Source: an uncultured Planctomycetota bacterium (GTDB taxonomy: Bacteria; Planctomycetota; Planctomycetia; Pirellulales; Thermoguttaceae). Taken from it: DNA of 44,277 bases. The DNA is taken from NCBI GenBank assembly GCA_902796885.1, contig CADBQY010000167.1, positions 1 through 44,277 of the forward strand, read 5' to 3'. Shown in pieces: positions 9,986 through 18,390 of this stretch (the stretch's first letter is position 1; every line of letters begins with the position of its first letter). The position numbers and the translations under genes are program-made. A model generated the notes under the pieces. That model did not search any database, was not told the DNA's origin, and saw nothing but the letters and a program-made list of their open reading frames with translations.

Positions 9986-11308
9986 TTACTTGTTTCGGTT
10001 GTCGATCACGCGGCGGGCTTTTCCCTCGCTGCGGGGGATCCGCCCCGGCTCGACCAGGCAGACACCGATCCGGATACCGGTGACATGTTGAATTTTCGCC
10101 GCGACCTGCTTTTTGAATTGGTCAATCTCGCGATGGGTGTCGCTGAACTTATCGGCGGAAATTTCGACCTGAACTTCGATGTTGTCGAGCCCCGACGCGT
10201 CGCGCGTTAAAATGATCTGATAATGGGGAACCGCCCCTTCGACCGAAAGGAGAGCCGCTTCGATCTGACCGGGGAAGACGTTGACGCCGCGAATGATCAT
10301 CATATCGTCGCTGCGGTGCGAGATCCGGTCGAATCGGCGAATCGTCCTCCCGCACTCGCATTTTTCGGGAATCAGACGGGTGATATCGCGCGTTCGGTAC
10401 CGGATCAGCGGCATCGCCTGCTTGTCGAGGGTCGTAAAGACAAGCTCGCCGTATTCCCCGTCCGGAACCGGCTCCAAGGTGTCGGGATCAAGAATCTCGG
10501 GATAGAAGTGATCCTCAAAAATATGCGGTCCGGACTGATAGACGCAGTCGAGCGCGACCCCCGGGCCGGAGATTTCGGTCAGGCCGTAAATGTCATACGC
10601 CTTGATCCCCGCGGCCTCCTCGATACTGCGGCGCATTTCGTTCGTCCACGGTTCCGCGCCGAAAAAGCCGAGCCGGAGTTTTGTCTCTTTCCAATCGAAG
10701 CCCATCTCTTCGGCTTTGCTGATCAGATGGACGAAATAACTCGGCGTACACGCAATCACCGTCACGCCGAAGTCGCGCATCAGGTTCAGCTGGCGTTCGG
10801 TATTCCCCCCCGACATCGGCACGACGGTCGCGCCCAGGAACTCGCCCCCCTGATGGGCGCCCAGCCCGCCGGTGAAAAGGCCGTAGCCATACGAAACCTG
10901 AAGAACGTCCTTGTCGGTCACTCCGACTCCGGCCATCCCGCGGGCGATCGACTCGGTCCAGACTTCGAGATCGCGGCGAGTGTAGGGAAGGACGATCGGT
11001 TTGCCCGTCGTCCCGCTGCTGGCGTGGACGCGAACCACGTCTTTCATATCGACCGCCATCATGCCGAACGGGTAAGTGTCGCGCAAATCGGTCTTGATAA
11101 TCGTCGGCAGGTATTTGACGTCGTCGAGCGAACGAATGTCTTCCGGCTTAACGCCTTTTTCTTTCATCTTTTCGCGGTACCAAGCCACGTTGGAATAGGT
11201 AAAGTTCAGAACGGCTTGAAATTTCTGCCACTGGAGTTTCCGAAGAATCTCAACGGGAAGGTAGTCGGGGCTGTTGATGGCGTTAACGCGCGTTTGACAC
11301 GTACACAT
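9986..11308 (-). CDS. paaK: Phenylacetate-CoA ligase
   Basis: Adenylate-forming enzyme that activates phenylacetate or related aryl acids to the CoA thioester. The 440-residue product matches PaaK throughout. It has VHASSGTTGKPIVLPYTRRD (the P-loop A3 motif), QVSYGYGLFTGGLGAHQGGE, FGAEPWTNEMRRSIE, YDIYGLTEISGPGVA (A5), RYRTRDIT (A7) and a C-terminal subdomain with RSDDMMIIRGVNVFPGQIE. I chose the ATG at 11308 (MCTCQTRV) because GAGGTG sits about six bases before it. An in-frame extension of 25 residues is basic and unlike the family. No other phenylacetate-degradation gene is adjacent, so it may instead serve aryl-acid activation or scavenging, as in many anaerobes. Confidence 0.92.
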   Translation of the reverse strand: MCTCQTRVNAINSPDYLPVEILRKLQWQKFQAVLNFTYSNVAWYREKMKEKGVKPEDIRSLDDVKYLPTIIKTDLRDTYPFGMMAVDMKDVVRVHASSGTTGKPIVLPYTRRDLEVWTESIARGMAGVGVTDKDVLQVSYGYGLFTGGLGAHQGGEFLGATVVPMSGGNTERQLNLMRDFGVTVIACTPSYFVHLISKAEEMGFDWKETKLRLGFFGAEPWTNEMRRSIEEAAGIKAYDIYGLTEISGPGVALDCVYQSGPHIFEDHFYPEILDPDTLEPVPDGEYGELVFTTLDKQAMPLIRYRTRDITRLIPEKCECGRTIRRFDRISHRSDDMMIIRGVNVFPGQIEAALLSVEGAVPHYQIILTRDASGLDNIEVQVEISADKFSDTHREIDQFKKQVAAKIQHVTGIRIGVCLVEPGRIPRSEGKARRVIDNRNK

Positions 11309-11705
11309 ACCGCACCTCTTTCGTCGCTTTCGCGAAACGTTCGGTCCGAGGAACCGGGGAGAAGTCCTGCCGAAACGACTCAAACCGCTTGAATCAGCGA
11401 CAGGAGAGACTATAAAGTACCAGTATACAAACTGGAAAGAAGTCGAAAAGACCCCGCTTTTTCCCGTTTCACCACCGAAAAAAGGGGTCCGGCGTTAAAA
11501 TTTTCGGTAAAATCCGCCTTTTTTCGAGCTTTTTCTTGAAAAAGGATTGACAAGACGCCTATTTATGAATCATAATGCTATCGCAGGAAGCGGAAAGGAT
11601 AAGGATTTCCGTTTCTGGTTCCATAGGATTGGTTCATATTGGCACGGGTCGGTCCCGCGCCGGTATCCTGTTAAATTATTATGTATTACCACAAAGAGGA
11701 TCAAC
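11309..11705. other. Divergent intergenic region between paaK and the HU gene
   Basis: This 397-base gap holds the HU promoter (see separate entry) and a possible paaK -10 on the minus strand, TATACT at 11422-11427. The TATACT lies inside a CCAGT/ACTGG inverted repeat (about 11420-11435). The 120-base HU leader contains no stop in the HU frame. Otherwise I see nothing I can name. Confidence 0.5.
11547..11576 (+). promoter_or_regulatory. Promoter of the HU-type gene
   Basis: A perfect TTGACA (11547-11552) is followed after 18 bases by CATAAT (11571-11576, five of six). It predicts a transcript start near 11583 and a leader of about 120 bases. It also rules out the in-frame ATG at 11565 as a start, because that codon lies inside the promoter. 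Confidence 0.65.
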
Positions 11706-12026
11706 ATGGCCGCTAAAATTGAAAAGCCGCTGACCAAGACCCAAATCATCGCCAACGTTGCCGGTGCCACCGGTCTGGACAAGAAACAGGTTGCCGCCGT
11801 TCTCGACGAACTGAGCAATCAGATTGCCGCCAGCCTTGCCAAAAAAGGTCCCGGCAGCTTCACCCTTCCCGGTCTTCTGAAGATCGAAAAGAAACGCGTC
11901 CCGGCTCAAAAAGCCCGCAAAGGCGTCAAGAACCCGTTCACCGGCGAAATTCGCGACGTTCCGGCCAAACCGGCGCACGACAAAATCAAGATCAAGGCTC
12001 TGAAAGCCCTCAAAGAGATGGCCTGA
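11706..12026 (+). CDS. HU/IHF-family DNA-binding protein
   Basis: Small nucleoid-associated protein that bends and compacts DNA. The 106-residue product starts MAAKIEKPLTKTQIIANVAG, with the HU helical dimerisation region (GLDKKQVAAVLDELSNQIA). The beta-arm region follows (GSFTLPGLLKIEKKRVPAQK...KNPFTGEIRDVPAKPA). The C-terminus is Lys-rich (KIKIKALKALKEMA). It is longer than the usual 90 residues and the arm region is divergent, as in planctomycete HU variants. AGAGGA six bases upstream fixes the ATG at 11706. It is monocistronic, with a strong promoter and a clear intrinsic terminator, as expected for an abundant protein. Confidence 0.9.
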   Translation: MAAKIEKPLTKTQIIANVAGATGLDKKQVAAVLDELSNQIAASLAKKGPGSFTLPGLLKIEKKRVPAQKARKGVKNPFTGEIRDVPAKPAHDKIKIKALKALKEMA

Positions 12027-12059
12027 TCGCTCTTGTGTGAGCCAACCGCGTTCCAACGA

Positions 12060-12088
12060 AGCCGGCGCCGCAAGCGCCGGCTTTTTTT
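12060..12088 (+). terminator. Intrinsic terminator of the HU gene
   Basis: AGCCGGCGC (12060-12068) and GCGCCGGCT (12074-12082) form a perfect nine-base stem with a five-base loop, followed by a run of seven Ts. It starts 34 bases after the HU stop. Confidence 0.9.
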
Positions 12089-12130
12089 GCGCCGTAAAAA
12101 AGATTCGGAGACACGGCGTGTCGCGAAATG

Positions 12131-12790
12131 TCAGACCGGGGACTCCCGTCCCAGTCGTTTACAGGCCGAGCGGATATTCTGAACGGCGCGCCGCCGGATC
12201 TCCGGGGCCAGGTTCGGAGCGTCGAGCGCGGGAAGCGTCTTTTCCGGAAAAGCGAGGTAACAGCGCTGAAACGCCCAGGCGGCTCCCATTCGGGCGTAAC
12301 GGCCCGGATGATCGATTCCGGTCAGGCGATGTAACACATCTTCGATATAGTCCTCGTTGACATAGTAGGTCAACAGAAGCGCCGCGGCAAACCGAACGTG
12401 AAACTCGCGCGCGTCGCACAGCAGTTCGCCGATCCACCCCCAGTACGATTCCGGATCTTTTTTCACTTGTTTGAGTTCTCCGGCCAGAATATCGCCGTAG
12501 ATCCAGGTGTCGGCCAGGTCGAGATAGTTCCCGATTTCGCTCCAGAGGAAGGCGCGCGGATAAGGGGCGCGAGCGAGCATCATTCCGGCGACGACAAGTT
12601 CTTCATACGTCGAACGGGAGGTGAGACGGGGGATTTCTTCGCCTTCGCGCAGAAGACGGAGCGCGGTCTTCCGCAAAAGGGGGATCCGGACTCCCAGGAT
12701 TCTCCGCCGCGTGCGGACAAACCGAGTAAGCATGAGACGGTATCTCGATTCGGCCAGATCGTTCAATTCGGCGCGAAGCGAACGTCTCAC
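12131..12790 (-). CDS. AlkD-like DNA-alkylation-repeat protein
   Basis: A 219-residue all-helical protein of the DNA alkylation repair (HEAT-like repeat) family. AlkD-type members excise N3- and N7-alkylated purines without base flipping. The family N-terminal element appears as LGVRIPLLRKTAL. Residues W96 and D100 (ADTWIYGD) keep the W-x3-D spacing of the AlkD catalytic pair. R133 (FHVRFAAALLL) is placed like the AlkD active-site Arg. These residue matches are by eye. The start is a GTG whose last bases form GTGA with the stop of the antiporter gene upstream, so translation is probably coupled. The gene ends convergent with the HU gene. Activity on alkylated DNA is inferred from family. Confidence 0.8.
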   Translation of the reverse strand: MRRSLRAELNDLAESRYRLMLTRFVRTRRRILGVRIPLLRKTALRLLREGEEIPRLTSRSTYEELVVAGMMLARAPYPRAFLWSEIGNYLDLADTWIYGDILAGELKQVKKDPESYWGWIGELLCDAREFHVRFAAALLLTYYVNEDYIEDVLHRLTGIDHPGRYARMGAAWAFQRCYLAFPEKTLPALDAPNLAPEIRRRAVQNIRSACKRLGRESPV

Positions 12791-14562
12791 AGGAGCGCTC
12801 CCATCCTTTCGATCAGCCGTTGTCCCGCTTCGTCCTCTTCACAGACAACCATGTCGGCGCCGGCGCGTTCCAGTTCGGCGACGAACGTCTTATAGCGGCA
12901 CCGCGCCACAATGGTACAGTCTCCGCGCAACTGACGGATCGCGCGGATGGTGTCGGTGGCAAAGACGTCGTTCGGAATGGTGATCACGACCAAGTGCGCC
13001 TGACCGACCCCAGCCAACTTGAGCGTGCGCATCTCGGACGCGTCGCCGACGATCGTTTGAAACCCCAGCTGCGCCAGATCCTGAAAGTTCCCCGGGTTCG
13101 TATCGATCAGCGTCAGCTCCACCCCCGAACCGGCCAGGAACTGGGTCACTTGTTTGCCGATCGGGCCGAGCCCCACCACGATACCGCGGTATTTCGCCTC
13201 CCCTTCGGGAAGAAGCGATTCAGGTTCGGATACCGGAACATTCTCGACAATCGGACGCTTCTTGACCACGTTCATCGCCAGTTTTAGGAAGAACGGCGTC
13301 AGGATGATACTGGTCAGTGCGGCAAAAAGAATCTGTTGATAGAGCTGGGGATGCTCGGCGCGGAACGGGCCCTGCTGGAGGATAATGAACGAAAGTTCCC
13401 CAAGCTGCGAAATCCCCAAACCCATCGCCAGAGACGGAACGACGGAAAGACCGATCACCTTAAACGCCACGGCTCCGGCGATCAGTTTCAGCAGAAGGAG
13501 CCCGCAGAGGATTCCCAGGGTCGGCGCGGGATGATTGATCAGAATCTGCGGATCAAAGAGGGCGCCGAGCGTGACGAAGAAGATCGCCGAGAACGTCTCG
13601 CGGAACGGAGTCACCAGGGCCCCGATCTGGCTGGTCAGCCGATTTTCGCTCAGCGCCACGCCGGTCGCGAACGCTCCGATCGCCTCCGGAAGCTGAAGCC
13701 GGTCGGCGACGGCACAAACTCCAAAAAGGAGAAAGACCGTAAAAAGGACCATGATCTCGACGCTTTTGAGCTGCGAGATCATCGAGATCCCCTTCGTCGT
13801 AAAAAGAAGGCGGATCCCGGCGATCAGCACCACAAAAAAGAGCGCCTTCCCCCCCATCAGGAGAAACGTCTGGGCGACGCTCCCCGTCCCCCCCCCGACC
13901 GGAAAGAGAAGAGGGATCACCAGGAGAATCGGCGCGGTCGCGATATCCTGAAACAGGAGGATCGAGACGGCGCGTTTCCCGTAAGGAGACGAACTCTGAC
14001 CGAATTCGGTGAGAGATTTAAAGACCAGAACGGTCGAGCTCAACGAGGCGGCAAATCCGATCAGAAGCCCGGTTCGCCAGTCGCCGCTTAATTTATACGC
14101 AACCAAAGCCAGCGGCACGATGACCAGAAGCATCTGTACCGGTCCCCCCAAGAAGAGGAATTTTCTGTTCTTAACAATATCCGACGGCGTGAAATGAATC
14201 CCGATCGTAAAGAGAAGAAAGAGCGCGCCGAGATCGGCGAGCTCGTCGAGAATCTCATTTTGCGAGATCATTGCGGCAATGCGCGCCTCGACCGCGGTCC
14301 GTTCGGAAGTCACGGGCGTGTCCGGATCCGAAGCGGTGAAATCTTCCGTCGCGGCGGCGCGATCTTCCGTCTGAACGACGGCGGCTTTCGACGCCTCCTC
14401 TTCGGCTTCACGAATAAATAACTTAAACCCCCCCGGGCCGATCAGCGCCCCGGCAAGCAGATACCCGATAACCATCGGAATATTCAGGCGTTTTGAAATG
14501 ATCCCGGCCAAAAGACCGGCTCCCAGAATAATCAACAGGTTGAAAACGAGATTATTGGGCAT
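12787..14562 (-). CDS. KefB/CPA2-type cation:proton antiporter with RCK/TrkA-N domain
   Basis: Inner-membrane monovalent cation/proton antiporter. The 591-residue product starts with two helices and the family block NIPMVIGYLLAGALIGPGG. Residues 50-103 are an unusual acidic, Thr/Ala-rich soluble insert. The remaining ten or so helices follow, with LSSTVLVFKSLTEFG, ILLFQDIATAPIL and PEAIGAFATGVALSEN. The C-terminal cytoplasmic domain (about 459-575) is a Rossmann-type TrkA-N/RCK module (GIVVGLGPIGKQVTQFL...LTLIDTNP...VGDASEMRTLKLAGV), which usually binds NAD(H) or nucleotides to gate transport. KefB-type systems release K+ under electrophile stress. I cannot tell from sequence whether K+ or Na+ is carried. 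The gene sits between a cyclic-nucleotide-domain gene and the AlkD-like gene. Confidence 0.9.
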   Translation of the reverse strand: MPNNLVFNLLIILGAGLLAGIISKRLNIPMVIGYLLAGALIGPGGFKLFIREAEEEASKAAVVQTEDRAAATEDFTASDPDTPVTSERTAVEARIAAMISQNEILDELADLGALFLLFTIGIHFTPSDIVKNRKFLFLGGPVQMLLVIVPLALVAYKLSGDWRTGLLIGFAASLSSTVLVFKSLTEFGQSSSPYGKRAVSILLFQDIATAPILLVIPLLFPVGGGTGSVAQTFLLMGGKALFFVVLIAGIRLLFTTKGISMISQLKSVEIMVLFTVFLLFGVCAVADRLQLPEAIGAFATGVALSENRLTSQIGALVTPFRETFSAIFFVTLGALFDPQILINHPAPTLGILCGLLLLKLIAGAVAFKVIGLSVVPSLAMGLGISQLGELSFIILQQGPFRAEHPQLYQQILFAALTSIILTPFFLKLAMNVVKKRPIVENVPVSEPESLLPEGEAKYRGIVVGLGPIGKQVTQFLAGSGVELTLIDTNPGNFQDLAQLGFQTIVGDASEMRTLKLAGVGQAHLVVITIPNDVFATDTIRAIRQLRGDCTIVARCRYKTFVAELERAGADMVVCEEDEAGQRLIERMGALL

Positions 14563-14628
14563 TGCGGCAATCCATACCTTTCTCCCCCGAGCTAAGCGGG
14601 GGATCTCCGCGATGTTAAACGGTTATCT

Positions 14629-15081
14629 TCAGAGGGAATGGAACGAAAGCTGGTAACGCGCGGCCTGGAGGCGGCGCCGAATCACCGAGGCGATCAGGCT
14701 CATCATATGGAACCCGAAATCGGTGTCCCGGCGGCAGATTTCCAGAAGCCGTTTGCCGTCGACCTGGAGAAGCTCGGACGTCGTACGCGAAACCCCGATC
14801 GAATTGGTCTGGTTCGGCTCGATCAGCGCGGACCAGAGGAGGTAGTCCCCCGGCATACAGTTGTCAAGAGTTTTCCGGCGTCCGTCTTTCAGGAGATACT
14901 GAATATCGACTTGCCCCGAAATCACGATGTAGAGATACCGGGAATCTTCGTGTTCCCGATAGATGATATCGTTGGCCGAAAAGGTCTTGACCTCACAGAT
15001 CTTTTCAAGTTCGTCGAGCGTCTTCGCGGAGGCGTCGGGGATATTCATATACTGTTTCAGCAAATCGGCGATTCTGGTCAT
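14629..15081 (-). CDS. Stand-alone cyclic-nucleotide-binding domain protein
   Basis: A 150-residue protein made of a single cNMP-binding beta-barrel with flanking helices (Crp/PKA-R fold). Visible pieces are FSANDIIYREHEDSRYLYIVISGQVDI, then GRRKTLDNCMPGDYLLWSALIEPNQ, then the C-helix region. There is no helix-turn-helix, so it is not a Crp-type transcription factor. The phosphate-binding cassette consensus (GE..L......R.A) is poorly kept: PGDYLLWSALIEPNQTNSIG lacks the Glu/Arg pair, so cAMP binding is uncertain. I use the ATG at 15081 rather than the TTG one codon earlier. The gene lies 66 bases upstream of the antiporter in the same direction, so it may modulate that transporter (inference). 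Confidence 0.82.
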   Translation of the reverse strand: MTRIADLLKQYMNIPDASAKTLDELEKICEVKTFSANDIIYREHEDSRYLYIVISGQVDIQYLLKDGRRKTLDNCMPGDYLLWSALIEPNQTNSIGVSRTTSELLQVDGKRLLEICRRDTDFGFHMMSLIASVIRRRLQAARYQLSFHSL

Positions 15082-15190
15082 CAATCGACTCTCTTTCGGA
15101 TTTGGGGAAATATCTGCTTTTCGGAAAAACGGCCCCGCGCCGCGTGCGGGAACGGGATTCCGACACGACGTTATCGCGTCTCCCTAATAC

Positions 15191-15218
15191 ATTATATCTT
15201 CCCTCTTCTTTTTGGAAA
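15191..15218 (-). promoter_or_regulatory. Candidate promoter of the cyclic-nucleotide-domain gene
   Basis: On the minus strand TTTCCA (15213-15218, four of six) is 16 bases from a perfect TATAAT (15191-15196). The leader would be about 100 bases. It may serve the whole cluster down to the AlkD-like gene. Confidence 0.45.
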
Positions 15219-15235
15219 GACGAACCGGCTCCCTC

Positions 15236-17131
15236 TCAGTTTTCGAGGGGGGAGACCTCGCCGCCCGGGCTCGGTTCGGCCGCGTCGGCAGACTCCGCCT
15301 CGGAGGAAGTCTCTTGGGGAACGCCGGTAATCCAGGAGGTTAACGCGTCAAGCTCTTCGGGAGTGCCGGAAAGGGGCGCGGTAAAAAGCTCTCCCATGAC
15401 GGGAAGCGCCAAAACGAAATCGCCGAAAACGTCGCGTATCTTTTCCCGGTCGAACGTCAGTTCGTCGGGACGGGTCCACTCGACCGCCTGCGAAGGATCG
15501 ACGGCGACGACCAGAAAGGTCTTCCCCGGATTATCAAAAACGTTCATCTTGGGCGGCTCGGACGAGAGCGAGAGAGGAACCCCTTCCCCGCTAAAGACGC
15601 GGAAAAGAGTCTTCCCGCCGCCTGCCGGAAGGAGGGGGGACCGATAGACCAGCGGGATCCGTTCCAAAAGTTTAAGGTTCGCTTCGCTGTCCCACGGTTC
15701 GTCGGTTTTAAATTCGCTGTAGAGCGCCTCGCCCTCCGGCCCCATTGCGGGAAGAAGCGCCACACGCCAACTCAAAAGGGGCGTTCCGTCGGGGGACGCA
15801 ATCGCCAGGGGGGGATAGTGGTTATTTTTTGCGTAGTAGGCGTTGATCACCTCTCCCAGAACTCTGAGGTTCCCCGCCGTTTGCATTCGGCGATTCTCTT
15901 TTGCGGAATTCTCGGCCATCCGATTCATCTGGTCAACCAGCCGGCCGAAGAGCTCCACCCGATCCGCCGACATCGTCAGCGAAGCGGTCATGACGTTTCG
16001 CTCCCGATTCTGGGTAATCGAACGGAGCAGATCGCTTAACTGCGGGAGGAGCGGAGCGATCCCCTCCCGTGCGGGCTCGTCCTCTTCGGGCGCCGCGGCG
16101 CGGAGCGACTCGTCGATCTGCAAGAGGGTGGCGCCGAGCCCTTCGTCGATTTTATCGAGACTCTCGGCCGAGTCGGCGCCGATCGCCAGCCGGAGCGCGT
16201 CTTCCCCCTCGGGCGCGGTCGCGTTGATCGTCAGGGTGAGAAAACTCGCCTCGTCGAGAAGAACCCCGCGCAGCGCCGGCGGAATCGGAAGGGTGATCGC
16301 CTCTTTTTGGGGGGAAGCATAATCGTAAAGAAAGGCGAAGTCGAACCGTTCGGTGTCGAGACGGCCGGCCCGCTGAGCCAAAATTCCCCGCTTCTCCCCT
16401 TCCCCGGCCGAGAAGAACCCCTCGACGGCCTTAATCGGCCCGTTGACCATAAGCGCTTCGTTTTCGGAGGGGAAAACGACCGCGGTCGCTACCCCGTCGA
16501 CTCGCGCCGCGTTCTTTCCGGAGGCGTCGAGCGGAAGAATCAGCGAATTTTCGGCGACGGTGACCTCGGTCCCGCCCAAAACGCGGGTCTCGATCCGCTC
16601 TTTCGGAAGGCGGCCGAACTGGGCGGCCGTAAACGCCTCGCGGTTTACCGGTTTGTTTTTCCGAGCGTAAACGGCCGTACAGGGAAGCGGATAGTTTTCG
16701 CCGATCTGCTCGCCGCTCTGGGGGTCGAGAAGAGAGACCGGAGCGATTTTGGTGCTGGTAACGACCAGTTCAATCTCGTTGAACTGGTTGCTGAACGGAA
16801 CCAACTGCGGCGTACTGGCGAAAAGGCGAACTGCCTTCTCGGCCTGGGAAAACCGGAGGAACCGTTCCGGCTGAATCACCCGTACGCTGAGCGCGCCGGG
16901 AACGATCATCTCGGTCGGAAGTTCGTTTCGCGCCGGAAGCGCGGCAAGTTCCTCGTCGGAAAGGGAACGGATCTCGTCGGAAAAGATCGCGGCGGTGGCC
17001 TCTTTCTGCGCCTCGGCCTGACGGCGAAGGAGCTCTTCTTCGTTCGGACCGTCTTTACGGCAACCGCCGAAGAGAAGAAGTGAAACCGACATTGTCAGAA
17101 TCGCCGAGAACAAACAGGTCGTGCGGGACAT
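15236..17131 (-). CDS. DUF1559-type lipoprotein
   Basis: A 631-residue predicted lipoprotein: the signal ends in LLLFGGC with Cys at residue 24. Most of the mature protein (about 90-400) is an uncharacterised region of alternating strands and helices. Around 405-500 it carries a segment typical of planctomycete DUF1559/SBP_bac_10 proteins: NLRVLGEVINAYYAKNNHYP..., SWRVALLPAMG...LY and DEPWDSEANLKLLERIPLVY. These proteins are very abundant in planctomycetes. Usually DUF1559 follows an N-terminal pilin-like methylation helix, which this protein lacks, so the segment may be a cut-down relative. The tail is Ser/Glu/Pro-rich. It is downstream of rsmG by 63 bases on the same strand. Function is unknown. 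Confidence 0.75.
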   Translation of the reverse strand: MSRTTCLFSAILTMSVSLLLFGGCRKDGPNEEELLRRQAEAQKEATAAIFSDEIRSLSDEELAALPARNELPTEMIVPGALSVRVIQPERFLRFSQAEKAVRLFASTPQLVPFSNQFNEIELVVTSTKIAPVSLLDPQSGEQIGENYPLPCTAVYARKNKPVNREAFTAAQFGRLPKERIETRVLGGTEVTVAENSLILPLDASGKNAARVDGVATAVVFPSENEALMVNGPIKAVEGFFSAGEGEKRGILAQRAGRLDTERFDFAFLYDYASPQKEAITLPIPPALRGVLLDEASFLTLTINATAPEGEDALRLAIGADSAESLDKIDEGLGATLLQIDESLRAAAPEEDEPAREGIAPLLPQLSDLLRSITQNRERNVMTASLTMSADRVELFGRLVDQMNRMAENSAKENRRMQTAGNLRVLGEVINAYYAKNNHYPPLAIASPDGTPLLSWRVALLPAMGPEGEALYSEFKTDEPWDSEANLKLLERIPLVYRSPLLPAGGGKTLFRVFSGEGVPLSLSSEPPKMNVFDNPGKTFLVVAVDPSQAVEWTRPDELTFDREKIRDVFGDFVLALPVMGELFTAPLSGTPEELDALTSWITGVPQETSSEAESADAAEPSPGGEVSPLEN

Positions 17132-17194
17132 CTCTTGCCAAGCTCCTTTTCGGCTCGCCGAGCCGTATGCGTATTACTGTATATCAAACGCGGG

Positions 17195-18154
17195 TCAACG
17201 GCCCTTATGCCCGTCGGGACGGCGGGGGGATCGGGGCGTTTTCGCTCTGCCGGTCGGTCCGGATTTCCTCTTTCCGCCCCGCATGCCGCCGCGCGAGGCG
17301 TCTCGTCCTTTCGCCGACCCGCCGTATGGGCGGGCCCCTTTCGGACGCCGCGGCGGAGCGTTTCGCCGCGGAGGGGACGCGGTTTCGACCGCGACAAATT
17401 CGGCCGACTCCCGGATCGGAAGCCCGGCGGCGAGATCGGCGGCGCGTTTTTCGATTTCGGCCAGACGTTTTTTCTGACAAACCTGTAGAATCACGCTTTG
17501 GTGCTCGACGCCGGGATTGGTGTATTCGTCGATTTTGCGCAGCGCCAGATTGGTCAGACGTCCGAAATGGCGCGCCTCGCCCCGTTCTTCGACCCAGGCC
17601 GGTCCTTTGATCATCAGAATACGGTCGAACGCGAACCAGACCGGCGCGAAGATTGCCAGAAGGCGTTCGAGTTTCGAAACGGCGCGGATCGTCAAAGAGT
17701 GGAAACGGTGCGCCTTGAGAAGATCCTCGGCTTTGGCGTGCCAGACGTTCAGGTCAAGTCCGATCTCGTCGAGGATGGCGCCGACCGCTTTCGCTTTCTT
17801 TTCGGTCGCGTCGCAGAGCTCGACCCGTAGGTCGGGGCGGAGGATCGCCAGGACGACTCCGGGAACCCCGCCGCCTGTTCCGACGTCAAGGACATGTTCC
17901 CCCTCCTGGAGATGGGAGGCAAGCCGCATCGAGTCGACCAGGTCGCGCGTCACGAACTTTTCGTAGTCGTCGTGCCGGGTCAGATTTAGTTTGGTGTTCC
18001 ATTCCCAAAGTGCCCGACAGTATCGATCGAGCCTCTCGACCTTTTCGGCGGAAAGGGAAATCTCGTATTTCGCCAGGACGTCGGCCAGGAGCGGGGAGTC
18101 GGGAGACGAAATCTGATCGATTACCTGTTCGGGTATCTTCTTCTGTTCGGACAT
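17195..18154 (-). CDS. rsmG: 16S rRNA (guanine-527 N7)-methyltransferase with long basic tail
   Basis: Methylates G527 of 16S rRNA using S-adenosylmethionine. The core (about residues 25-240) has the expected opening (LDRYCRALWEWNTKLNLTRHDD), the SAM site HVLDVGTGGGVPGVVLAI, LCDATEKKAKAVGAIL and FHSLTIRAVSKLERLL. From about residue 240 an extra segment runs to the end. The last 60 residues are almost all Arg, Lys, Gly, Pro and Ser, resembling RGG-type RNA-binding tails. RsmG is normally 205-240 residues, and this one is 319. I chose the ATG at 18154 (MSEQKK), preceded by GGAA. Two ATGs upstream lack any ribosome-binding site. The gene is divergent from the FHA gene. Confidence 0.9.
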   Translation of the reverse strand: MSEQKKIPEQVIDQISSPDSPLLADVLAKYEISLSAEKVERLDRYCRALWEWNTKLNLTRHDDYEKFVTRDLVDSMRLASHLQEGEHVLDVGTGGGVPGVVLAILRPDLRVELCDATEKKAKAVGAILDEIGLDLNVWHAKAEDLLKAHRFHSLTIRAVSKLERLLAIFAPVWFAFDRILMIKGPAWVEERGEARHFGRLTNLALRKIDEYTNPGVEHQSVILQVCQKKRLAEIEKRAADLAAGLPIRESAEFVAVETASPPRRNAPPRRPKGARPYGGSAKGRDASRGGMRGGKRKSGPTGRAKTPRSPRRPDGHKGR

Positions 18155-18290
18155 TCGATTCGGTTCCATCATCGATTAAAGGGGGACTCCGGCTAAAAGC
18201 GGAGAAACGCTCGTTACAAAATGGAGAAAAGAGGAAAACTTTATCGATATACTGCGCATAAAATCGACCTCTTTCTCGCACGCCGCTGAA

Positions 18291-18299
18291 ATTATAGCA
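18291..18299 (-). promoter_or_regulatory. rsmG: Extended -10 promoter for rsmG
   Basis: The minus strand reads TGCTATAAT (18291-18299), a perfect -10 with an extended TGn. The -35 region is weak (TGGCGA), which an extended -10 can offset. The leader to the rsmG ATG is about 130 bases. Confidence 0.5.
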
Positions 18300-18324
18300 T
18301 AAAGAGTCGAAATCGCCAGACAAA

Positions 18325-18353
18325 CGTTCCCGCCGTCGATGTCGACAGGAACG
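18325..18353. promoter_or_regulatory. Nested inverted repeat, possible operator
   Basis: CGTTCC (18325-18330) pairs with GGAACG (18348-18353), enclosing GTCGA (18335-18339) paired with TCGAC (18342-18346). The dyad lies between the two divergent promoters, where a dimeric regulator could affect both. No regulator can be named. Confidence 0.4.
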
Positions 18354-18362
18354 ATCAAGGGA

Positions 18363-18390
18363 TTGATTTCTTTTTTTTCTCTGTTAGAAT
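18363..18390 (+). promoter_or_regulatory. Candidate promoter of the FHA gene
   Basis: TTGATT (18363-18368) is 16 bases from TAGAAT (18385-18390, five of six), which is preceded by TGT (extended -10). The leader would be about 160 bases. Confidence 0.45.

Noticed and set aside
10223..11392. Plus-strand frame opposite paaK
   Set aside because: No motif, no start signal, fully explained by antisense codon bias of paaK.
11547..11705. In-frame N-terminal extension of the HU gene
   Set aside because: The promoter overlaps the first part of it and AGAGGA marks the ATG at 11706.
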